In this document: positions 26,329 to 35,570 of the stretch, piece after piece
Position numbering within the stretch: the stretch's first letter is position 1
How the letters are laid out: each line of letters opens with the position of its first letter
Source of the DNA: Bradyrhizobium sp. in8p8
GTDB taxonomy: Bacteria; Pseudomonadota; Alphaproteobacteria; Rhizobiales; Xanthobacteraceae
DNA length: 64,000 nucleotides
Assembly (NCBI RefSeq): GCF_000426845.1
Contig: NZ_AUGD01000002.1
Span: 682,001-746,000 of the forward strand
Direction of reading: 5' to 3'
The notes under the pieces: model-generated
What the model was told of the DNA's origin: nothing
The model's database searches: none
What the model saw: the letters and a program-made list of their open reading frames with translations, nothing else
Made by a program: the position numbers and the translations under genes

Positions 26329-27240
26329 TCAGGTCTGGTGTGAGGCGGACGCGCCTCCCGGCCGATCGCGCCGTCCGGTCGTCGTCGATATCCAGATCCC
26401 GGCAAAGACCGCAACGATGCCCGCCGCGAGATTCCAGCGCAGCGGTTCGTTCAGCAGCCAGGCTCCGACCAGCGATGCCGTGATCGGATTGACCGTCACT
26501 GAGATCGCGACGCGCGTCGGCGTCGTCCGCTCCAGAGCGAAGGCCCAGAGATGGAAGGTCAGCGCCGCACCGAAGCCGCCGAGATAGAGCGCCGCCAGCC
26601 ATTGCGGCGCACCGAAGTTCGCGACCGGGGCAAAACTGCCGCGGACGCAGGAGAGCAGGATCAAGCAGGCAGCACCCGCCGCCATGCTGATGGTCGTGAA
26701 GGCGATCGAGCTGGAGCGGCGGATCAGCGGTTTCGACCAGATGCCATAGAGCGCCATGCACAGCGCAGCCGCTGTCATCAGGAGATCTCCGCGCCAGGCT
26801 CCCGACGGGGCCGAAGTCAGATCGGAGAGAAGCGCCACCGCAACGCCAAACGTCGCGATCACGACACCCACCGACTTGCGCCAGGTCAGGGCTTCGGCGC
26901 CGAGAGCGGCCCCGATCACGAGCGACAACAAAGAAAGCGTCGACAACGCAAGCGCGCCACGCGGGGCGGTCGTGAAGATCAGCGAGGCGTTGAACAGGAT
27001 CGGAAACAGGGCGAAGAATAGAATTCCGAGGCCGACGGCGGCGGCCCAGTCCTCTCGCTTGGGCCAGTGATCGGCGCGCAGCAGCGCGAGAGGCAACAGC
27101 AGGAGGAAGCCGATGCCGAAGCGGAACGAGCCGATCGCGAGCGGATCGATGCTCCCGACGAGATAACGCGTGGCACCGATGGAGGTCCCACCCAGCGCGC
27201 TCGACAACACCGCAGCAAAAACGCCAAGGATCTCGGCCAC
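26329..27240 (-). CDS. EamA/DMT-family transporter
   Basis: 303-residue inner-membrane exporter of the drug/metabolite superfamily with ten predicted helices, in two EamA halves. The proposed start is a GTG at 27240 (then AEILGVFAAVLSSALGG) with GGGGAGGAG just upstream; the open frame continues upstream to 27495 but runs through the divergent LysR gene and does not look like protein. It is divergent from the LysR-type gene, its probable regulator. The substrate is unknown. Confidence 0.88.
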   Translation of the reverse strand: MAEILGVFAAVLSSALGGTSIGATRYLVGSIDPLAIGSFRFGIGFLLLLPLALLRADHWPKREDWAAAVGLGILFFALFPILFNASLIFTTAPRGALALSTLSLLSLVIGAALGAEALTWRKSVGVVIATFGVAVALLSDLTSAPSGAWRGDLLMTAAALCMALYGIWSKPLIRRSSSIAFTTISMAAGAACLILLSCVRGSFAPVANFGAPQWLAALYLGGFGAALTFHLWAFALERTTPTRVAISVTVNPITASLVGAWLLNEPLRWNLAAGIVAVFAGIWISTTTGRRDRPGGASASHQT

Positions 27241-27294
27241 GACTCCTCCCCGACGGCTTTGCGGACAGCATAGGAGGCGCGCCGAAACGGGGAA

Positions 27295-27313
27295 TGGAAT
27301 TTCCGTAATTCCA
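27295..27313. promoter_or_regulatory. Candidate LysR-type binding site
   Basis: TGGAATT-TCCGT-AATTCCA is a perfect inverted repeat with 7-bp arms, in the 88-base gap between the EamA gene and the divergent lysR start. A dyad with an inner T-N11-A in this position is typical for a LysR regulator. It remains intact although the lysR gene is frameshifted. Confidence 0.6.
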
Positions 27314-27328
27314 GGATAAGTTTTCGTC

Positions 27329-28188
27329 ATGACCGCGGCCGACCTCGACCCCGACCTTCTGAAGGCCTTCCTCGCCGTTGCGGAGCATCGGTCGTTCACG
27401 CGCGCCGCCACGATCCTCAACCGCACGCAATCGGCGGTGAGTGTCCAGATCAAACGTCTCGAAGACCGGCTGGACGTCAGGCTGTTCCATCGCACGAGGT
27501 CGGGCGTGGCACTGAGCGCAGCGGGTCAGGAGCTGCTTGTCTATGCCAAGCGGCTTCTCGACCTCAATGCAGAGGCAGTCGATGCGCTCCGCCCGCGCAG
27601 GCGCGAAGCCGTCGTCCGCCTCGGGGCAATGGACGACTACGGTACAATCGTCATTCCACCTTTGCTTGCGTACTTTGCCAGAAGCTATCCGGAGATCCGG
27701 GTCGAGATAGATACCGGCTAACCGCCACGATGCCGGCCCGGCTCGGCGAAGCTTATGATCTCGTCATTGCCATGCATCCGGAAGGACACGGCGACGGCGA
27801 ACTGCTGCGGCGCGAGCGGCCGGTCTGGGCCGCAGGCGCGTCATACCCGGTCGCCGCACCGCACGACATCCTGCCCGTCGCGCTCTATCCGCCGGGCTGC
27901 CTGTTCCGGCAATGGGCTATTGAGGCCCTCGATGCGGCCGCCCGGCCGTGGCGCCTTGCCTTCGTCAGCCGGACACTTGCGGCGGTGGTAGCGATCGCGG
28001 CACAGGGCCTCGCAATCACGGTCGTGAAGGTGGGCACCCTGCCTCCTCGCCTGCGCGTCCTGCGCGACAGCCTGCCGCCGCTGCCGACCGCGGACATCCG
28101 CCTCCATCGCGCGCGTAATCTGTCGCGACCGGCCGCACTGCTGGCGGACCATTTGCAACGGGCAATTTCGGAATTCGGCGCCATATAA
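27329..28188 (+). pseudogene. LysR-family regulator, broken by a single-base frameshift
   Basis: The first part (27329-27721, 130 residues) has a clean LysR winged helix (FLAVAEHRSFTRAATILNRT, then QSAVSVQIKRLEDRLDVRLF) and the start of the effector domain, ending ...RVEIDTG followed by TAA. The second part (from 27718 in the -1 frame) reads LTATMPARLGEAYDLVIAMH and carries the rest of the effector domain to 28188. Joined as ...EIDTG-LTATMPARLGE... it gives a normal LysR of about 285 residues. One missing base (GGCTAACC where GGCCTAACC would be expected) explains it. It may be a real pseudogene or an assembly error. It is divergent from the EamA exporter. Confidence 0.85.
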
Positions 28189-28263
28189 GGTAGATCGTAA
28201 AGGGTTGCGGCCCTATACGGCCTGCTTTGCAAAGCGCGCGCGCCGAACCGGAACGGATGAGCT

Positions 28264-28944
28264 GTGAATATATCCTTTTATGACTTGTCGGTATGGGTTC
28301 TTCCGCTCGTGCTCGCCATCACCTTCCACGAGGCCGCGCACGCCTTCGTCGCGGACCGGCTGGGCGACAACACGGCCTCGCAGCTCGGCCGCGTCAGCTT
28401 CAACCCGATCAAGCATATCGACCCGTTCGGCACCGTGATCCTGCCGGCCATGCTGCTGTTCGCGCATTCACCGTTCCTGTTCGGCTACGCCAAGCCGGTG
28501 CCGGTGAACTTCCGTAAGCTGAACAATCCAAGGCTGGACATGGTCTGGGTGGCGCTCGCCGGGCCGGCGACCAACATCCTGTTGGCGCTCGCCACCGCTC
28601 TCGCCTTCCATGCCTTGCCCCTGGTGCCCGCGAGCGCGGCGAAATGGGTTGCCGACAACCTCAAGAATGCGCTCATCATCAACGCGGTGCTGGCCGTCTT
28701 CAACATGATGCCGATCCCACCGCTCGATGGCGGGCGGGTCGCGGTCGGGCTACTGCCCCGCCCCCTCGCCGTGCCGCTGGCCCGGCTCGAGCCGTTCGGA
28801 ATGCTAATCCTGATCAGCCTGTTGATCCTGCTGCCGCTTGCAGGTTCCCAGTTCGGTCTAAATCTTGATGTTATTTCCGCAATACTGCGGACGTTGACCG
28901 GTTATGTGATTCAGGCTGTTCTCTTCCTGACCGGCAACGCGTAG
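28264..28944 (+). CDS. Site-2 protease family (M50) zinc metalloprotease
   Basis: 226-residue membrane protease. The zinc motif HEAAH lies in the first helix (LVLAITFHEAAHAFVADRLG) and the partner motif NMMPIPPLDGGRVA supplies the third ligand Asp. The short form without PDZ domains resembles the Rip/YwhC-like group. The start is a GTG at 28264 (MNISFYDLSVWVLPL). It probably cleaves substrates within the membrane; none is known. The next ORF starts right at its stop codon. Confidence 0.9.
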   Translation: MNISFYDLSVWVLPLVLAITFHEAAHAFVADRLGDNTASQLGRVSFNPIKHIDPFGTVILPAMLLFAHSPFLFGYAKPVPVNFRKLNNPRLDMVWVALAGPATNILLALATALAFHALPLVPASAAKWVADNLKNALIINAVLAVFNMMPIPPLDGGRVAVGLLPRPLAVPLARLEPFGMLILISLLILLPLAGSQFGLNLDVISAILRTLTGYVIQAVLFLTGNA

Positions 28945-29430
28945 TTGAACAGCGACACCCGAACACCAGCCGAAGGGCCAGAGGCCGACTTGGTCAAAGC
29001 TGCCGATATGCTCATCGCGCGACGCGCCGACACCCGCGCCCGTGCCGATTTTGCCACCTGGAAGATGATGGCGAAGCTCAACGGGTCGTCCGCACTGCCG
29101 CCGGAGGCCCAGGAGTTCCTCGCCAGCTACAAGAACCTGCTGGCGCAAATGAGCGAGGGCGAAGCCACCGAGGCCACCATCGGAGCGATCTACAAGGCCT
29201 ATTATGCCGAAATGGGCGGCGCAGGAACCCCACCGGACGTCCGCCCACGCCCACCCGAAACGGCGGCGGACAACGTTACCGCATTCCGCCGCCCGGCGCC
29301 GAAGCAGAAGAAGTCCGCCTCCTTCGCAGCATCGGCATTCGCCGGCCCCCAGAAACGGCCCCTTCCGGTGGCGCTGATCTTCGCCTGTCTGGTGGTGGTC
29401 TACGTCGGAATTCGGCTCTACTGGCGCTGA
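28945..29430 (+). CDS. Hypothetical protein with C-terminal membrane anchor
   Basis: Up to 161 residues: an acidic helical region with ADLVKAADMLIARRADTR and PPEAQEFLASYKNLLAQM, then a proline-rich basic linker, and one C-terminal helix (LPVALIFACLVVVYVGI) followed by RLYWR. The predicted topology is a cytoplasmic domain with a tail anchor. The start codon is uncertain: TTG at 28945 touches the protease stop, and an in-frame TTG at 28990 and an ATG at 29008 are alternatives. The 3' end overlaps that of the convergent tonB gene by 13 bases. No family was recognised; coupling to the protease gene is possible. Confidence 0.65.
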   Translation: MNSDTRTPAEGPEADLVKAADMLIARRADTRARADFATWKMMAKLNGSSALPPEAQEFLASYKNLLAQMSEGEATEATIGAIYKAYYAEMGGAGTPPDVRPRPPETAADNVTAFRRPAPKQKKSASFAASAFAGPQKRPLPVALIFACLVVVYVGIRLYWR

Positions 29431-30230
29431 GTCCTCCTTTTCTTCTTCGCGTCCGGCGGGGTGAAGATGATGTCGACGGTACGTTCGAACCGGTCGTCGG
29501 TCAGTCCGGCAGGCGGCTGCGGAATGGGGTCCGACTTGCGGACGATCGATATCGCTGCCGCATCGTAGGCCGCGTCCCCCGACGATTCCACGACATCCAC
29601 TGAAAGCACGTTGCCCTTCCGGTTGATGGCGAAGCTCACCTTGACCTTCTGGTTGTTGGGCACCTTGCCTTCAGGATTGACCTTGTGCAGCGTGAGATGC
29701 GCGCTGATCTTGCGGTTCCAGTCGGCCGTCAGCTTCAGGATGTCCTTGCCGATACCGATGACAGGCGCCATCGCCTTCTCGGCCTCGCGCGCGTCCTCCT
29801 CCAGCGTCTGACGAGCGGTCGCCACCGATTTCGGCGACGCTTCAGCGGCCGGAGTCTCGACCGCCTGAATCTTCGGATCGTCTTCGCTCGGCTTCTTCGC
29901 GTCGTTCTCGGTCACGACGCGGTCGGGATCCTCGACCTCCTGTGCCTGATCCTTCGGAAGCTCCGTTTCCTTGGTCTCGGCCTTCTGCTCGGGAAGCGCC
30001 TGCTGCTCCTGCATGGCCTCGCTGTCTGGCCCGGGTGGAAGGTCGGTTTCGGGCGCCTTTGGCGACGCCATCTCCACGGCGAACTCGGCGCCGACCGCAC
30101 CAAGGCCGTCGCCGTCGTCATCGACGCGCAAGTGAGCCAGCGCGAGCGCTGCCCCACCCAGATGCAGCGCGAGCGCCGCCATGGCCGCCAAGATCCATAG
30201 CTTCCGGGATGGTCTGAGTTCGTCCGACAT
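29418..30230 (-). CDS. tonB: Energy transducer TonB
   Basis: 270-residue protein linking the ExbBD motor to an outer-membrane receptor. It has a cytoplasmic basic N-terminus, one membrane helix (LWILAAMAALALHLGG), a long periplasmic Glu/Lys/Pro-rich stretch (for example EQKAETKETELPKDQAQE) and a C-terminal TonB fold (KVKVSFAINRKGNVLSVDVV, then SDPIPQPPAGL). It is the last gene of the minus-strand iron-uptake operon, 9 bases after exbD. Confidence 0.92.
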   Translation of the reverse strand: MSDELRPSRKLWILAAMAALALHLGGAALALAHLRVDDDGDGLGAVGAEFAVEMASPKAPETDLPPGPDSEAMQEQQALPEQKAETKETELPKDQAQEVEDPDRVVTENDAKKPSEDDPKIQAVETPAAEASPKSVATARQTLEEDAREAEKAMAPVIGIGKDILKLTADWNRKISAHLTLHKVNPEGKVPNNQKVKVSFAINRKGNVLSVDVVESSGDAAYDAAAISIVRKSDPIPQPPAGLTDDRFERTVDIIFTPPDAKKKRRTQRQ

Positions 30231-30239
30231 GACTGGCCC

Positions 30240-30698
30240 TTAAGGCTGAGCGGGGCCTGCCGCGGGCGCCCCTGGAGCACCTTCCAGCGCGACCAGCTTC
30301 ACCCGCGTATAGCCGCCCGAGCGCAAGAGCTCCATGACTCCCATCAACTCGCCATACGGCACCGAACGATCGGCGCGCAGGAAGACATACTTGTCCTTGC
30401 TCATGTCTGACAGGCCGTCGAGCGTCCCTATCAACTCGGCCCGGTGAACCGGGTTCTCTCCGATCGCGAGCGTCAGATCGGGCTTGATGCTGAGATAAGT
30501 CGGCTTGTCCGGCTTCTTCTGCGGCGTCGCGCTCGATGTCGGCAGATCGATCGGCAGGTCGACGGTCGAGAGCGGCGCTGCGACCATGAAAATGATCAGC
30601 AGCACCAGCATGACGTCGATGAACGGCGTGACATTGATGTCATGCGTTTCCGAGAAATCGTCGTCTTCGCCGTCGTTGTCTGCGAGCGAAACACCCAT
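30240..30698 (-). CDS. exbD: Biopolymer transport protein ExbD
   Basis: 152-residue subunit of the proton-driven TonB motor. A short cytoplasmic acidic N-terminus is followed by one helix with the proton-carrying aspartate (VTPFIDVMLVLLIIFMVA), then a periplasmic domain (LRADRSVPYGELMGVMELLR). The C-terminus is Pro/Ala-rich. It starts 3 bases after the exbB stop, so translation is probably coupled. Length and order fit the family. Confidence 0.94.
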   Translation of the reverse strand: MGVSLADNDGEDDDFSETHDINVTPFIDVMLVLLIIFMVAAPLSTVDLPIDLPTSSATPQKKPDKPTYLSIKPDLTLAIGENPVHRAELIGTLDGLSDMSKDKYVFLRADRSVPYGELMGVMELLRSGGYTRVKLVALEGAPGAPAAGPAQP

Positions 30699-30701
30699 GG
30701 C

Positions 30702-31661
30702 TCACTCCGCCGCGCGCGAATGCACACTGCCGTGGCTGCGGTCGAGATCGCGCGAGAGCAGCCGCCCCGCCGCGCCCGAGGCGCGGCTGACGAGCTCGAG
30801 ATAGCCCTTCGTCACGCGCGAAAAGTGATTGTAGATGATGACTGCGGGAATCGCAGCGACGAGGCCGATCGCGGTGGCGAGCAGCGCCTCGGCGATGCCG
30901 GGCGCGACGACGGCAAGGTTCGTGGTCTGCGACTTCGAGATGCCGATGAAGCTGTTCATGATGCCCCAGACCGTGCCGAAGAGGCCGACGAAGGGCGACG
31001 TGGAGCCGATCGTGGCGAGCACGCCCATGCCGATCCGGATGCGGCGCTGTTCCGCACGCACGATCTCGGAAAAGCTGGATGCAGCGCGCTCCTTGATGCC
31101 GGCATCGCTGGACAGGCCGGCCGACATCCGCGCCTCGCGCAGGGCCGCCGCCAGGAAGGACGGCAGGATGCCCTCCTTGGCACCGAGCGCCATCTGCGCT
31201 TCGGAGAGGGAGCGCGCGTCCCCAATCTTCTTCAGGGCCGAACGAAGTTTGGTGGAAGCGACCGACAGCTCGATCGACTTTGCGATGAAGACGGTCCAGG
31301 TCATGAGCGACGCGAAGGCGAGCCCGATCATCACCGCCTTCACGATGATGTCCGCCGACATGAACATCATCCAGGGCGACAATTCCTTCATGGCAGGCGC
31401 AACGCCGGCCGCGGACTCGGACTTTGCCGGCGCCGGCGTTGTGACCACGGGCGGTGCGGCCGAGGCCGCGGGCGCAGTTTCCGAGCGGGCAACTGCCGAG
31501 GGGGCAGCTGCCGGAGCCGGGCTGGCCGCAGGCGGCGCAGCCGTTTGCTGCGTCGCCGGCGACGGCGGGGTCTGTGTCTGGGCAGAAACAGGGGATGCGA
31601 GCCAGGCGACCGCCAGCATCGCAGCGGCGGCCAGGCTTGCTCTTGAGGTCATGGTCTTCAT
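30702..31661 (-). CDS. exbB: TonB-system energiser ExbB
   Basis: 319-residue membrane subunit of the TonB motor. It has a signal-like first helix and an Ala/Pro-rich periplasmic stretch of about 75 residues (residues 25-100), then the three-helix MotA/TolQ/ExbB domain with [19 protein letters not shown] and [20 protein letters not shown]. The extended N-terminus is seen in many alphaproteobacterial ExbB proteins. The start overlaps the PiuC-like gene by 4 bases (ATGA). Confidence 0.93.
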   Translation of the reverse strand: MKTMTSRASLAAAAMLAVAWLASPVSAQTQTPPSPATQQTAAPPAASPAPAAAPSAVARSETAPAASAAPPVVTTPAPAKSESAAGVAPAMKELSPWMMFMSADIIVKAVMIGLAFASLMTWTVFIAKSIELSVASTKLRSALKKIGDARSLSEAQMALGAKEGILPSFLAAALREARMSAGLSSDAGIKERAASSFSEIVRAEQRRIRIGMGVLATIGSTSPFVGLFGTVWGIMNSFIGISKSQTTNLAVVAPGIAEALLATAIGLVAAIPAVIIYNHFSRVTKGYLELVSRASGAAGRLLSRDLDRSHGSVHSRAAE

Positions 31662-32347
31662 ACTTCGGCCCAGTAGCGAATGAGGTTGTGATAGATACCC
31701 GTCAATTTGACCGTTTCGGGATCGTCACGCCCGAGCCGTTCCACCAGCGCCTGTATCGCGGTGTCGAGGTCGAAGATCATGCTCCGGGCTTGATCGTCCC
31801 GTATCATGCTCTGCAGCCAGAAGAAAGACGCAACCCGCGTTCCCCTCGTCACGGGAGTGACGAGATGAAGGCTGGTCGAGGGATAGAGCACGCAGTCACC
31901 GGCTGGCAACTTGACCTCGTGCGAGCCGTAAGTGTCCTCGATCACAAGTTCGCCACCGTCGTACTCTTCCGGCTCGGCGAGGAACAGCGTAACCGACAGG
32001 TCTGTGCGGATGCGAAGGCCGGTCAGACGGTCGCCGCGAATAGCATTGTCGACGTGCAGGCCGAAATGATGGCCGCTACTCGCCGCATAGCGGTTGAACA
32101 GCGGCGGAAAGATCTGGAGCGGGATCGCCGCCGCAATGAAGCGCGGGTTCGAGGTCAGTGCCGAGATGATGCGGTTGCCCAGCTTGCGCGCGACCTCGCC
32201 GTCCGCAGGCAATTGCTCGTTGCGCTTGACCATCGCCGACTGCGCGCCGGCGGTGGAGCGGCCGTCCTCCCATTCGCTGGCGTCCATGATGCGGCGGAAA
32301 TCCGCCACATCATCCTTGCTGAGAACGCCAGGTAGGCAGGTCAACAT
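31658..32347 (-). CDS. PKHD-type Fe(II)/2-oxoglutarate hydroxylase (PiuC-like)
   Basis: 229-residue dioxygenase of the PiuC/YbiX group, found next to siderophore receptors. The iron ligands are the His and Asp in [13 protein letters not shown] and the distal His in [15 protein letters not shown], with the 2-oxoglutarate-binding Arg shortly after in [10 protein letters not shown]. The start at 32347 ([17 protein letters not shown]) is two bases after the receptor stop; a longer frame upstream lies in receptor DNA. The role is probably in using or modifying a siderophore or its iron complex. It is co-transcribed with the receptor and the TonB motor. Confidence 0.92.
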   Translation of the reverse strand: MLTCLPGVLSKDDVADFRRIMDASEWEDGRSTAGAQSAMVKRNEQLPADGEVARKLGNRIISALTSNPRFIAAAIPLQIFPPLFNRYAASSGHHFGLHVDNAIRGDRLTGLRIRTDLSVTLFLAEPEEYDGGELVIEDTYGSHEVKLPAGDCVLYPSTSLHLVTPVTRGTRVASFFWLQSMIRDDQARSMIFDLDTAIQALVERLGRDDPETVKLTGIYHNLIRYWAEV

Positions 32348-32349
32348 GA

Positions 32350-34761
32350 TCAGAACTTCGCTGTCGTTACGACGTAGAATGCCCGTCCCGGCGCAACCGC
32401 CACGAACGGCACGTTGCTGCGATAGAACGAGTCGTAATAGAGCTTGTTGGTGAGGTTCTGCGCGTAGAACTTCATCGTCCAGTTCTGGTCGATCTTCTTC
32501 TCGACGAACGCGTCGAAGCGCCAGTAGCTCGGCAGCTCGTTGGTGTTGGCCGCGAACGTGCCGCCATAGACTTTTGAGCGGTAGACCGCCTGCCCGCCGA
32601 GCTCCCACCCCCCGTCGAACTTGTACTTGGTCAGCATGCTGAACGACTGGTGAGCGATGTTGGCAAGTTGCAAGCCTATATTCGAAGCGACGCCGCTCTG
32701 CGTGACCTTGGACTGCATCAGCACCAGGCCGCCAAAGATGCTCCAGCGATCGGTGATCTTGCCCTCGGCTTCGATGTCGATGCCCTGGATCCTGTAGGCA
32801 GCGCCCGACGTCAACAAGCCGTTGACGGTCTCGCGCGCATTGTCCTTGGTGGTCTGGAACAATGCACCGGTCACGAGCAGGTGGCGGTCAGCGAGCTCCC
32901 ATTTGGTGCCGAGTTCGATCGCCTTGTTGCGCTCGGGCCCGAGCAGGACGGCCGTGTTGGGCGGAACGCCGCCGTAGTCGGTACCGGTCGCATCAAGCTC
33001 CGATCCGAACGGATTCGCCGAGGTCGCATAGGCCGCATAAAGGCTGCCGATCGGCATCGGCTTGTAGACGGCACCGACGTTGTAATTCACCAGATCGGCA
33101 TTCTGCTTCAGATAAGCCGCGTTGGTGGACGAACTCTGGCTGTAGCCGTCGTAACGCACGCCGCCATTGACGATGATTGTGTCCTGCCAGTTCGCAGTGT
33201 CCATGACATAGACGCTGGTGGTGTTGACGCCATAGCGCGTCGGATTTCCGGTCAGCGACGGCGTGCCGAAAGGAATGTTGGTATACTGGGGTGAATAGAG
33301 ATTGACGTTCTGGACAGCGCCGTTGCTGGTGAAAGCGGAGCCGGACAGTTCCGACGCCAAGCCCGCGTAGCGGTCGATTGAGACGTTCTCGTTCGAATAC
33401 TCGACGCCGAACACGGCGGTGTGCTTGACCCCGCCGGTGTCGAGCTTGAACGTGGCCTCGTTCTGGTTGGCCCATACGTCCACGGTCTGATAGCGGCTCT
33501 GCGCGCTCGCCGTGGTCGTCCAGAGCAGCGGATTGGGATTGGTGGTATTCGGGTTCTGCGGCAGCGTGCCGATGTAGTTGAGCAGCGAGTGCTCGCCGCG
33601 CACCTTGCTGGTCAGCGTGATGGCTTCGTTGACCTTGTACTCAATCGTTCCGGTGCCGAAATCCTGCCGCGCCGTCTGGAAATCGCGATTAAGAAAGCCG
33701 TACCAGTTCTCGCGCGGAATGCCCGCCGAGGTCACCGGAACGTTGCCCTGCTTGTAATAAGGCACGCCGAAATCGGGATAACCGCTGAGATCGGTATGGA
33801 CGTAGTTCGTCGTGATCTTGATGTCGCTGGTCGGGGTGTACTTGGTCGAGATGAAGCTGCCCCAGCGATTGTCGGTGACGTAGTTGCGTCCGGCGACGTT
33901 GGCGTCCTGGAACAGGCCGCCGGTGCGCACCGAGAAGGTGGGATCGATCACCTGGTTCACGTCCAGGGTGACGCGCTTGGTCTGATCGGTGCCGAACTCG
34001 GTGTCCATGCGCTTGAAATTGACGTCGCCGGCCTGCTTGGTGACGATGTTGATGGCGCCGCCGGCGGTGCCGCGGCCCGCATAGGAAGATGCCGGTCCGC
34101 GCAGAATCTCGATCTGCTCGGTGAAGAAGTTCTCGCGGATGGACACGGCGGGATCGCGGATGCCGTCGATGAAGACGTCATTGCGTGCATCGAAGCCGCG
34201 GATGAAGAAGCGATCGCCGAACGCGTTGCCGCCCTCGCCCGAGCCGAGCGTCACGCCGGCGGTCGAGCGTCCGATCTCCTTCAGCGTCGTCGCGTTCTTG
34301 TCCTCGAGCACTTCCTTGCTGAGCACGGTGATGCTCTTGGGCGTGTTCAGCATCTTCTCGGGAAACTTGCCCGAGGCCTGGACGTGGTCGACCTTGTAGG
34401 GCGCCGCCGGATCGGCATAGGGATTGCCGTCGGGCGCGCCCGAGGGCGTGGCGGGAGCCGTCTGCTGCGCCTGCTGGCGCTGCGCGGCGCGGCGAAGCGC
34501 GTTGCGGGCACGGATCTGCTCAGGCGAGGGCCTCGAGGCCGTCGGACGCGGGCGCTCGACCGGAGCATCGACCGTCACCGGCGGCAGGTCCGATTGCTGC
34601 GCCTGCGCGCCGCTTGAAACCGACGCCACCGCGATCAAGCTCGCGACTGCCGATACCTTTTTGCCGGAAACGCCTACGAACCTCTCATCCAACGAATCGA
34701 ATGCTGCGACCGAACGCAACGATTTCGGTGCGACCACCTGCCCCATTACCAAACGCCCCAT
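32350..34761 (-). CDS. TonB-dependent siderophore receptor
   Basis: 803-residue outer-membrane receptor. A signal peptide (cleavage near SSGAQAQQ) is followed by a Pro/Arg/Gln-rich linker of about 75 residues, the plug domain ([38 protein letters not shown], and [17 protein letters not shown]) and a beta-barrel ending in the aromatic terminus FYVVTTAKF. It is of the catecholate/hydroxamate (Fiu-like) type. It is the first gene of the operon receptor-piuC-exbB-exbD-tonB, with iron-box-like DNA upstream. The ligand is unknown. Confidence 0.94.
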   Translation of the reverse strand: MGRLVMGQVVAPKSLRSVAAFDSLDERFVGVSGKKVSAVASLIAVASVSSGAQAQQSDLPPVTVDAPVERPRPTASRPSPEQIRARNALRRAAQRQQAQQTAPATPSGAPDGNPYADPAAPYKVDHVQASGKFPEKMLNTPKSITVLSKEVLEDKNATTLKEIGRSTAGVTLGSGEGGNAFGDRFFIRGFDARNDVFIDGIRDPAVSIRENFFTEQIEILRGPASSYAGRGTAGGAINIVTKQAGDVNFKRMDTEFGTDQTKRVTLDVNQVIDPTFSVRTGGLFQDANVAGRNYVTDNRWGSFISTKYTPTSDIKITTNYVHTDLSGYPDFGVPYYKQGNVPVTSAGIPRENWYGFLNRDFQTARQDFGTGTIEYKVNEAITLTSKVRGEHSLLNYIGTLPQNPNTTNPNPLLWTTTASAQSRYQTVDVWANQNEATFKLDTGGVKHTAVFGVEYSNENVSIDRYAGLASELSGSAFTSNGAVQNVNLYSPQYTNIPFGTPSLTGNPTRYGVNTTSVYVMDTANWQDTIIVNGGVRYDGYSQSSSTNAAYLKQNADLVNYNVGAVYKPMPIGSLYAAYATSANPFGSELDATGTDYGGVPPNTAVLLGPERNKAIELGTKWELADRHLLVTGALFQTTKDNARETVNGLLTSGAAYRIQGIDIEAEGKITDRWSIFGGLVLMQSKVTQSGVASNIGLQLANIAHQSFSMLTKYKFDGGWELGGQAVYRSKVYGGTFAANTNELPSYWRFDAFVEKKIDQNWTMKFYAQNLTNKLYYDSFYRSNVPFVAVAPGRAFYVVTTAKF

Positions 34762-34869
34762 ATTCCTGTTCGCTCATTCACTTCGAACGAACGATGGGCT
34801 GTTGGTATCGGCCACAAAATAGCGGGTCAATGCGAGCCGTTCGCGAGAACCCTTGAATCAATCCAGATC

Positions 34870-34906
34870 AAAACGATTCTAATCTGCAGTTTGAAATCGT
34901 TCTAAA
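34870..34906. promoter_or_regulatory. Iron-responsive (Irr/ICE-like) box candidates
   Basis: Two AT-rich motifs, AAAACGATTCTAA (34870-34882) and TTTGAAATCGTTCTAAA (34890-34906), lie 109-145 bases before the receptor start. The second fits a degenerate TTTAGAA-N3-TTCTAAA element of the type bound by Irr in Bradyrhizobium. Control by iron is inferred; position and pattern are the only evidence. Confidence 0.5.
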
Positions 34907-34956
34907 CGAACATTGGATTCGCTCTAGAGAGGCAACGCAAACCAATCGTTGCACTC

Positions 34957-35208
34957 TCAGTCGCTGCTCGGCGGCTTCATCAGCGAGAACAATTCGTCGA
35001 CGGTTTTCTGCGCGACGGCGCGCACGCGATCGGTGTTGTCCATGCCGGCGATGTGGACGCCGTTCACGACGGCTTTGATCTCATCACGAAAATCGGTGAG
35101 GAAGCGCAAGGGATCGCGCTGCTCGTTTGCGACACGCGCGATCAACCCCGTGATCAGAATCTGGCACGCGATCAGCTTGCCGTTCAGCTCGTCCATCCTG
35201 CGCTCCAT
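34957..35208 (-). CDS. Hypothetical 83-residue protein
   Basis: Small mixed-charge protein, MERRMDELNGKLIACQILIT onward, with a helical N-terminus and a C-terminus ending KPPSSD. An alternative start is Met5 at 35196. It lies upstream of the siderophore receptor on the same strand, but the iron-box-like sites fall between them, so it is probably separately transcribed. The reading frame is free of other strong overlapping ORFs. No family was recognised; the call rests on protein-like composition. Confidence 0.5.
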   Translation of the reverse strand: MERRMDELNGKLIACQILITGLIARVANEQRDPLRFLTDFRDEIKAVVNGVHIAGMDNTDRVRAVAQKTVDELFSLMKPPSSD

Positions 35209-35570
35209 TCATCGCGGCGCCGATATGGACGATGCTGAAATCCCTGACAACCGCAGCGGCCCCTATCCGACTTAGAACCGTTCTTGCTGGGTAATCCGAA
35301 CCATAGCTCAGCGTGGAGTAGTCCGCCGAGTACGCCGCTGCGGCGCTGTGCAAACTTGGCGCGCCGACCGGCTCGTGGCCTGGAGAAATGCCCCACTGCA
35401 CACCGACGCGCCAGACGCTGCCCAACGGGTGCAAAGCTTTCCAATTGTTTAGGATTTCTCAAGCGATAGTGCTGTTTACACTGAAACTTGGCGTGTATTA
35501 TACATCACCATGGAACTCCACGATTGCCCCATTAATTCATAGCTGAGGGCACGAGCCGACACGAGACGCG
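35209..35570. other. Intergenic region upstream of the first RND operon
   Basis: I see no convincing gene. The right half is AT-rich for this genome and contains the promoter-like pair at 35475-35503. The left half carries no recognised element. Confidence 0.5.
35475..35503 (+). promoter_or_regulatory. Sigma-70-like promoter for the RND adaptor gene
   Basis: TTTACA (35475-35480), a 17-base spacer and TTATAC (35498-35503) lie 68 bases before the adaptor start. The match to consensus is good in a GC-rich genome. Confidence 0.5.

Noticed and set aside
25787..27490. 567-codon open frame on the minus strand across the SDR, GFA and EamA genes
   Set aside because: It crosses several confident genes in other frames and has a shadow composition.
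27716..27732. Programmed -1 frameshift in the LysR gene
   Set aside because: No slippery heptamer or following stem-loop is visible. A missing base explains the join more simply.
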